From the NCBI GenBank assembly GCA_036345935.2, contig JADWOT020000404.1, positions 46,446-110,445 of the forward strand: a stretch of 64,000 bases of DNA. Direction: 5' to 3'. Origin of the DNA: Taenia hydatigena. Its lineage: Eukaryota > Platyhelminthes > Cestoda > Cyclophyllidea > Taeniidae. This document shows positions 56,725 to 64,000 of the stretch, piece by piece; positions within the stretch are counted from its first letter, which is position 1; the number at the start of each line of letters is the position of its first letter. The notes under the pieces are model-generated. The model was not told the DNA's origin. It made no database searches and saw only the letters and a program-made list of their open reading frames with translations. The translations under genes and the position numbers were made by a program.

Positions 56725-58070
56725 ATCACAAGAAGTGATTGTGGATGTCAGTAATCAATTAATGTCTCGCACTACTCTCACTAGTCCTAAAATGCCTAAT
56801 AACCGTTCCTGCAAATGAAAAAATCATCAAAGGCAAAAAGCCGACGACAAGCATTAACAACAGGGCAGCGCATTGGAGTCAAAGAACATTAGCATTAGTG
56901 GTTCTTCTCATTCTCTTCTACCCACTTTTCATGTAAAACAATGAAAAAAGCTCGGTCAAGGTAAAAAACGCAAACGTAAGTGATGTCCGCTCCCGCATGA
57001 CCACCTAGACGGAATGCTGTCTAAAGTTTACACCAGATGGCACTGAGGGATATCAGGTGACACTTGCTGCCAATCGATTTACTCGTGTCAGGTTCAAATC
57101 GGTCCACCACATAAAAACCGTCAATTGTGCTGTTCTGCGCGTTGCATCTTCTATAAATATTCATCTTGCTCTGACGCGCTGTCGCTATTGCCATTTAGTT
57201 GTTCACCCATGCCTCCTTCCCGTTTTGCTTTATTCTCACCTCCAGGTCTTATTTTTATCTAGCACTTCTGTCGCTGGCCTCTATCTCCTCGACACCCTTC
57301 ATCAACCCCATAATAGATAGACATCATAGAGATTAAGGGCAAGTCATGGTACTAACAATCCCTCTACTTGTGCCATCTTTTCTTTTTTTCGCCCTAAACT
57401 CAGTTGCGTGCGTCAAGTCAATATTCTCGCAGCTAAATCCTGGTATAAATACATGGAAGGGGAACCGTAACTAGCACCTTCGAGCGCGCAATTCAAAAAC
57501 ATTTTGAGTTTCTTCTTCAAAGGCATTTTTTCCAAGTTTTACTTTGTTACCTGTCTGGATGAGTAGACACTTAAATCGGCTTAGAAGCATATGGTAGAAA
57601 GCGGAAAAGAAATAGCGAACACTGCACCACAGCTCTGTGCGAAATCATCCCATGGTACTTACTTGCAATCGTCTTTTGTCCATTTCCACCCTAGCCTTCT
57701 TCAGTCTAGAGGCTTCTCAATTCTTTACCCTTAATCTCAATCATTTCCCTGTCCCATTAAGCTTACCATTCATTTTACTTAGCTCCCGCTGATGAAACGC
57801 ATAGACCACCATTGTATTCCGGAAACAAAAGCAACTATTGTTTCAACCATAGGATTAAAATGAACGCACCAAAAATGCGTCTTGTTCATTTCAATAGCAA
57901 TCTTTATGAATGGGTTGCTGATTTCTCATTTGTCTTGCATGCCTCATCCTCATAGGTGCTTTATACGTTGCAACTTAAGTCAGCTTTAACACTTGAAAGT
58001 GGACTGCCTAATTAGCTCTACACAACTCTATGCCGTATAAATTGAGGTCTTTGCTTTCTTCCTTTCTCTC
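56725..58070. other. No supportable gene
   Basis: Pyrimidine-rich sequence at 57190-57310 and an open frame at 57057-57320 without splice support; nothing called. Confidence 0.3.
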
Positions 58071-58077
58071 AGACATT

Positions 58078-58117
58078 AGGGATCAAGGTAGACACATAAG
58101 AAGTAGGTCTGATGACG
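58078..58117 (+). repeat. Left arm of a short inverted repeat
   Basis: AGGGATCAAGGTAGACACAT then AAGAAGTAGGTCTGATGACG matches the reverse complement of 59172-59210 with two changes and one 1-bp indel. Weaker similarity continues outward. Confidence 0.8.
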
Positions 58118-58518
58118 TGTTTGTAGTGGGTGTAGAGGATCCCTCTTGTGTACGCCTCCTTTCTCATATCCCGCATCAACGCATCCTCAAGTGAGTGCTT
58201 CCTTTGTCTCCTACTGCATTCCATATGCTCACGTGAAGTGCAGCTTGCAAGAGACAAATTGTCTTCACATGGTATAGGGGATTTGCCGTATCAATGGGCA
58301 GTGTCCACTTCGAGTTAAAATAAGAGAGGAAGAAGAAGGGTCGCAGGAATAAAAATGCGATAATGTTATTGAAGTAAGTTGATAGGCGAGTGCTTGATTT
58401 GAGGTCAAGTGAGCTACCAATCAGCCACCTGACAAAAGGCTAAAGTGGATCTTACTTTGCCCAGGACAGAAGCGTTGATTTGGTCGACTGAAAGGGCAAG
58501 TCAGTAGGAGAGGATAAG

Positions 58519-58727
58519 ATGAATGTGCCTTCACACCCACATGCACACAAACTTGGACAAGTAGATAGACAGGCGCAGATACATAATAGAAACGGACCAT
58601 ACAGTCTGGACAAGGATATGGACAAACTGGGTCGTCACTGTAAAGCGTCATATAGAGGCGTTAATATAAAAAGAATAAAAAAATTGAGCAGTAAGATGAG
58701 CAATGCGCTCATCTTCGCACTCAAGGG
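58519..58727 (+). CDS. Weak candidate exon ending at a consensus donor
   Basis: An open frame ends NRNGPYSLDKDMDKLGRHCK, ASYRGVNIKRIKKLSSKMSN, ALIFALK at a GTAAGT donor (58728). The basic helical end is plausible. No acceptor was fixed and the purine-rich strand favours Lys/Arg frames by chance. Confidence 0.25.
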
Positions 58728-59171
58728 GTAAGTGGAGGAGAAGGGGATGAAATTTAGTCTAGTATTGTCCGGGCCATACATCTTCTCATTAGTTAATTAT
58801 GTCATAATCAAGAGTGAGACTAGAAAGATAAGAAGAATTACAAAGAGGGACCTGGCAGACGATGAGGTGAGAGTAGTGGATAGGGGCGAATCGATTATGG
58901 ATTTGAAGGAGGTGGGTGTGAGAGAAGCATGAAAGAGGCAGAGGAGAGGGGTGTTCTCGTGTCAACAATTTGGAAAAAATAAATGAAAGGAAATGTTATG
59001 CAGGGTGCTCCCAACTTCCTTCTCCTGTTAAGTTAAAAGCGTGGAGCGCACACGGTAAGACATAATGCGATGTGTAGTGCTTGATAGCTAAGTAAGCGAA
59101 ATAGGAGAGATTCAGCAAAAATGCGTTGCAGTGGGGCTTGAGAAAAGTGGACTCCTCACCCATTTTAATGA

Positions 59172-59210
59172 CGTCATCAGACCTACTTCTTATGTGTGGC
59201 CTTGATCCCT
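59172..59210 (-). repeat. Right arm of the short inverted repeat
   Basis: CGTCATCAGACCTACTTCTT then ATGTGTGGCCTTGATCCCT, the inverted partner of 58078-58117, enclosing about 1.05 kb. Confidence 0.8.
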
Positions 59211-59329
59211 TATATCTGCTTGAAAGAACAGGAAGACCTCAGTCTCCATGGCATAGGGTTGTGTCGACTCTATTGGGTGGGCCAAGTTGGAGCGTGGCAA
59301 AGTGTAAGACGCCTTAGAGGACCCGGCGT

Positions 59330-60640
59330 GGAAGATAGGTCAGATAGCCTTGTCTACCCTCTTCTGACCTACCTTACCCATGCACGTCATAATCTATCCC
59401 AAGTGACTAATCTAGTCTGTTCTGAATTTGGTCCGGTCTATTCAGATCCATTCAAGCTTAGTCTTGCGTATTGTGCCATCATATTCTAAAATGATCACTA
59501 GTGCTTCTGCTTAGTTAGTACTAGTAAGCCCATGTTTGAGCTATGAAAAGTAAAGGCAACAAACCATGCATAGAGCAGAGTAAGAAATGGTTAGAGGATT
59601 CGGTAACTTGTTCATAAAGTTTGCTATTGACATAAAGAAGGCGCCTTTCTGATGCGTGTTCCTAATCCCATGCTTAAACAAAGTGTTGTCTTGCACTAAC
59701 GAAGGTAGAAGATGGCACATGCATTTCCTTTACAGAAGCAAAGCATCACGAATAACTTTGATAGAGACTAAGAGGTGAGAAGTAATAGATATGGGGGGAA
59801 AGAGGGTGAGGAATAAGAAAAGAGGATTAGAAATTGACATTACAAGATGACTCCCTACGGTGCTACACTGTAGCATCCTCTATTTCTGTCCCTCTATCTC
59901 CCATCCATTCCTAAACTGATCCACAATCTACTAGTTTAGCCATGTAGAAATTGACTAAATAGTAGATTTGATTTTTTGAATGACGCAATTAAAGTGGCTA
60001 GTCACATTCCCTTTTAATGTGACCGTAACTTGATGCAAGAGAAGAGGATATTACAGTGAAAAAAAGGATGCGAGGTGGATAGCATAATTTGCCCCTAATT
60101 TTCACGATATCTATGTATTTTGACCCTCTGACGTCTATGGGAGTAGTGTAGGCGGCAAATCCAAACAAGATTGGGGGCGAGGATGTCGAATCAGGAGGGA
60201 TGGTGCAGACGAATAAATGAATAGTAGGAACCTGGGCGTGGTGAAGGAAGATGAATAATAGAAGACGATACATCGCGTAGCACATGTTTAACGGTTTGTT
60301 GGGTGATGGAGGAGTTTGAATCTAACACGTGTAAACCGATTAGTAGCGCGTGCAATGCGGTGCCTCTCAGCGCCGCCTGGGGTGGGTTTCAGACAGCATC
60401 CCTTGTAGGTGGTTTTGTAGGGGCAGACAATATCTGCGTTTGTTCTTTTTCACTTTATCCAAAGCTCTTGAATTAAAGCATATGTAAAGGAGGCAAGAGA
60501 GAGAATAAGAGGGACCACCGATACTACTACTGTTCTTTGAATTAAATGCGTTGTCATGACGAGACCGCTTTTTCCAACTTCATACTCCCTACGTTTCTTT
60601 TTAAAATAAATGCCTTTAGGGCGTATAGGAACGATTAGGG
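59330..60640. other. No supportable gene
   Basis: Purine-rich and pyrimidine-rich tracts without exon signals; nothing called. Confidence 0.3.
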
Positions 60641-60651
60641 CACCGTAAGAC

Positions 60652-60893
60652 CTACACCAAGTAATTGGCGACTGACTTTAGTGATTTCTGTAGAGCTAGC
60701 AAAGGTGTTTTTGGCGATTGTTTGTCTTGTACCGGAGAGAACAAAGGCAGTGATTGTACTTCTTTAGCGGAGAGGAAGTGGCATGCCCGGTTCTCTGAAC
60801 GGGGCGCTAGATTATCAAAGACAGGACGTTTACAGAGGAGGGGCGGGGAAGAGGATGGAAGAAGGTCATCGCTGGATGTCAACGTACAGTTCT
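60652..60893 (-). CDS. Terminal exon of an unrecognised Ser/Pro-rich protein
   Basis: Minus-strand acceptor GAAAAGCAGTTTTAG ends at 60894. Eighty codons follow, open to TAG at 60652-60654. The peptide (TSSDDLLPSSSPPLLCKRPV, FDNLAPRSENRACHFLSAKE, then SLPLFSPVQDKQSPKTPLLA and a helical end) is Ser/Pro-rich with SP and SPKTP sites that look like proline-directed kinase targets. It is probably a disordered regulatory tail. It joins in phase with the 36-nt exon upstream (130-nt intron). The opposite-strand frame at 60665-60985 is the shadow. Confidence 0.5.
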
Positions 60894-61023
60894 CTAAAAC
60901 TGCTTTTCTTGATTTCTTCCCTTTTTCTTCCTTGCGTTTCTATATTTCTTCACTCGCTTATTTTCATGGCCATGTACTAAAGTAAAGCAGGAATCAACAT
61001 TCTGGAAGAAATGCGTTTCCTAC

Positions 61024-61059
61024 CAGTGGCCCGCTTAACGACGCTACCCATAGATTTGC
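61024..61059 (-). CDS. 36-nt exon upstream of 60652-60893
   Basis: Minus strand: TGTGCTTCTCTTATCAAG acceptor, 36 nt coding KSMGSVVKRAT between split codons, donor ACTG|GTAGGA. It ends in phase 1 and the next exon begins with two bases, so the junction gives Glu. Its length is a multiple of three, so skipping it would keep frame. Good signals on both sides, but very short. Confidence 0.4.
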
Positions 61060-61586
61060 CTTGATAAGAGAAGCACACAAAGATACCAGTTGTGACAATG
61101 CTAAAACGACGTATGTGGATGAGGCAGGAAAGAAGGAGGATAAGAGAGAGCAGGGGTTGAAATGGTGGTGGCATAACTTAACCCTTATTGTTGTGGATAG
61201 TATCAAATTGAGGAAAATGGCTCTTGAACTGATCGTAGTTGCACTTGCACGAGTACTTGTTAGCCTATTAATTGAAAAAAGTTGAGTGCCTGAAAATCAG
61301 AGAGGGAGATAGTAAAAACTGTGATGGAGGATAGAGGACTCGCATAGAGAGAAGGGTTTATGTACTAAATGAAAAGCTTAAGCGTCTCGGGTTTGAGCTG
61401 CGGACATCAGAAATGAAAGTAGGTGAGAGTAAATTAAGCAGTGCGTTTGTTAAGAGGAAGAGATCGATTGGTGGAGTATGAAACGCAACAATGCCCCCTA
61501 ATCAGTTGTGGTTAACAATTCCACTTGGTATTACTTTACACCTTATTTTAGCCTAACACATCTGGGATTTTACTCTTTTTTTCCAG

Positions 61587-61719
61587 TCACCCGCAATCCG
61601 GAACGGTGGGAAGAAAGTGGAGGGGATGAGCCAAAAAAAGCAGTGCAAAACGCGCAAACATTCATCCAGAGAAGAGGATCAACAAATTTTCCTGACTTGA
61701 CAGCAAAATCTACTAGCAG
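61587..61719 (+). CDS. Internal exon of an unrecognised gene
   Basis: An excellent acceptor (TTTTACTCTTTTTTTCCAG) ends at 61586 and a donor (CTAGCAG|GTCAGT) follows at 61720. The only open frame (enters with two bases, leaves with two) gives TRNPERWEESGGDEPKKAVQ, NAQTFIQRRGSTNFPDLTAK, STS: charged, no hydrophobic core, typical of a disordered or coiled region. It lies on the strand opposite 60652-61059, so the two genes appear to diverge from a shared 0.5-kb interval. No family recognised. Confidence 0.55.
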
Positions 61720-62304
61720 GTCAGTTTAGTGCACGAACTGCTCGATAAGCTTTTTCTCGACTAAAAGCAAAGAAGAAAATTGTTTGTTTACTTGCACGCT
61801 AATACGAGGTACCGCAGCATCATGACTATTCAGTTCAGTAAGAAAAAGGGCAAGTGCATGGCGAAGAAAGTGCTGTCTCGCTGATCTATCACAGCAGAAA
61901 TATAGAAATCGTTGTAGTATGTACGCCGATTTTGAGTGAGTTTAATAAGCACTGTTAGGAAAGCACGCAGATCGCCGATCCCGGGACGCCCATATTATAC
62001 GAGAGTTTCCTTTCATCTTCCCAAAATCCCGCAGTGGAAGATATATGCATGTCTTGCATGGCAGCAGGCTAATTTGGCAAGAATGATGAGCACTCTTCTC
62101 TAAGGTTAAGATCTTATGGTGTCTAGAAGACATCGTGCCTCCTAGGCGCATATTGGTCTCGAGGTTTGTTTACCAAAACAATCATTTCATTTCACAATTA
62201 TCATAAAATGCAATGCGCTTTCGGAGAGAGTATGCCACAAAATACTTAACCCACCCATAGCAAGATGAATCAACAGATGTCTTTAGAAATATCTTTTTGG
62301 CTAG

Positions 62305-62370
62305 GGTTTGTTTCTTGTGACCCGAACCCCGTTGCATCGGTCGTGCGAAAAGCCCAAATTACCGGCAAGA
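62305..62370 (+). CDS. Candidate 66-nt exon, same strand as 61587-61719
   Basis: Acceptor AAATATCTTTTTGGCTAG, open peptide FVSCDPNPVASVVRKAQITG-K, donor CAAGA|GTAAGA. Enters with two bases and leaves with one. The phase does not allow a direct join to the exon at 61719, so another exon must lie between. Length divisible by three. Confidence 0.35.
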
Positions 62371-62374
62371 GTAA

Positions 62375-64000
62375 GAACCTCTCACCTCGAATAGCACAGG
62401 ATACAAATATAATGCATATAAATAAGCATACTGAACGCTGGCTCACTCGTTATTGCACTATGAGGGGTCGTATTGCTTGATGAGAAAGTTTTAACGCCGT
62501 CGTGCGATTTATATGTGCAAATGCGCCAACATAAACCTGCGCTCCTTCGACTAATCCATGGACTCATACTCATTAGCCATGTGAAATGTACGCGCGATGT
62601 GTTGCTAATCTAAATCTGAGCACTTCATGGATAAATAAATACATTCATTATAATGCTAAATTATCTAAAATGTCAAAAATGATTACCTACCTATAATATT
62701 TACCAAACGTTGCTTTAAGCAAAACAATGCAGCAAGGCGAAATTCTGCTGCATGAAGTTTTATTCTTATCCTCATGAATGGTAGTGGATTTACAACGAGG
62801 CATTAAATTACCTGTATCGATTAAAAAGGGAAATTCACGAATAGGGACCGGTGCTTTGGCACCGAGAAATATTTGAGAACTTTGTTCAGGTGTACACGTT
62901 TGCACTTAGAAACAGCAAGATGGACATTTCGTTGCCGTTGTTATTTATAAGAAAATTGCTTACTTAGCAAAGAAATTGCTACTTGGAGTGATAGCATTGA
63001 AGAGACACCTGACTTGCTGGCACTTTTTGTTACCACACTTCTTCCAAATGCTGTAGAGCAGGTGTTGTACAAAGCTTAGCTGTCAGCGGAACGTGTCGTA
63101 GATCGGATAAGCTCAAACTCTATCCTTCATGTAAATTTAATGCTCTGTGTTCTTGAGTTGTCTGGCAGGAAATAAGCAGTAATAAGAGTAACCAAGAGGC
63201 ACTCATTTATACATGTAAGCAATTGGTCACGATTTTCAGATCCTCTTACCTTACAGCAAGACTATTAGTTAAGGCACATCAAAAACGTACTAAGCCGTTT
63301 TGGGTTGAAGATCCACATTTAAATGATTATAGACTACTTAGCATTCCAGTCCGCTAAGGCTTTTTCATGCCATTTATCCATCTGAAGTGATGTGGGATGA
63401 TCAATAATATTTTTTTAAAGTGCCGATTTCATTTATATTTGTTGCAACAGCAACTAACCGCCATCCATCAAAAGCTAATTTTAATTTTCTGAATTTCTGC
63501 GATTGGTGCAAAACAAATTGCAAGCCAGCCTAACATGAACCAACCTCCAATCACGGCCGAAATCTATCTAGTGAGCATAACTTCAAACAACAGAGATTGA
63601 TGCATCATCTGAGCTAAAATTCTCTGCTAGTTTTGCATCCTTTCTTTACTCCATTCAAATGGATTTTTTGTGTTTGATGCATTATTTTAAGTTGGCTACA
63701 ATGTTTGGTTGTGAAGTAGCTCATATGTACAAGTGAAAAGGAGATTTTAAAAAATGCTGAGCAAAGCTCGGACTTCACATAATTAAGTGCATTTAGGAGG
63801 TTTTCGTCATTTTTTGCAAGAATTATTACGAAAACAAATGTGCTTATCTTTTGTGTTAAATCCTTAAAAGCAAAGCCTAATGAATGTAGGTTTCAATAAG
63901 GTAATTTGTTGACTTTGCAAGCTGCATGTGGCAGGCCATTGAGGTTGTTAGTTGAAAGATCATGTGATGAGCATAGTGTGCATGCAACAGTGAGGCAAAA
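62375..64000. other. No supportable gene
   Basis: AT-rich sequence; a minus frame at 62687-62905 contains FLIDTG, but there is no further support for a retroelement protease. Nothing called to the window end. Confidence 0.3.

Noticed and set aside
62687..62905. FLIDTG resembling a retroelement aspartic protease site
   Set aside because: Only the six-residue match; no flanking protease motif, polymerase or terminal repeats in the window.

Overview
The window looks like a stretch of an intron-rich animal-type (eukaryotic) nuclear genome. I see no bacterial operons, Shine-Dalgarno starts or long open frames; the longest open frame is about 135 codons. Instead there are short frames bounded by GT/AG splice signals, AATAAA signals next to stop codons, a pol III tRNA gene, a tRNA-headed SINE family and many old dispersed repeats. 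The base composition is AT-rich by eye. The taxon cannot be fixed from sequence alone. Short exons (36 to about 220 nt) and short introns (about 90-260 nt) would fit a compact invertebrate genome such as a flatworm, but that is only a guess.

Layout. 0-2 kb: the 3' end of one gene, a plus-strand gene with two exon-like segments (1180-1514), and an intact tRNA-Arg(CCG). 3-9.3 kb: repeat-rich, with three copies of a tRNA-Arg-headed SINE (5.4, 6.9 and 9.3 kb) and one of three copies of a dispersed repeat X. 9.5-10.2 kb: two plus-strand exons that join in phase. 12.3 kb: a minus-strand exon. 17-29.7 kb: mostly dispersed repeats, including an inverted pair of about 830 bp and four copies of a roughly 190 bp repeat. 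28.8-34.5 kb: several minus-strand coding segments, the clearest being a two-exon gene for a 78-residue protein. 35.4-37.1 kb: a 190-bp inverted repeat with 98% identical arms around 1.3 kb. 38-41.3 kb: more diverged repeats and candidate exons. 44.8-46.2 kb: a plus-strand exon whose 3' end is the first unit of a 60-bp tandem array. 48.3-50.1 kb: a minus-strand gene with five C2H2 zinc fingers, one per exon. 51-62.4 kb: scattered exons, including two genes that appear to lie head to head at 60.6-61.7 kb.

The best-supported items are the tRNA gene, the SINE family, the zinc-finger gene (five fingers, four introns that keep phase), the 9.5-10.15 kb exon pair, the 98% inverted repeat and the minisatellite. 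Most other coding calls are exon candidates based on an open frame, plausible residue composition and splice signals. No homology search was possible, so most proteins are left unnamed.
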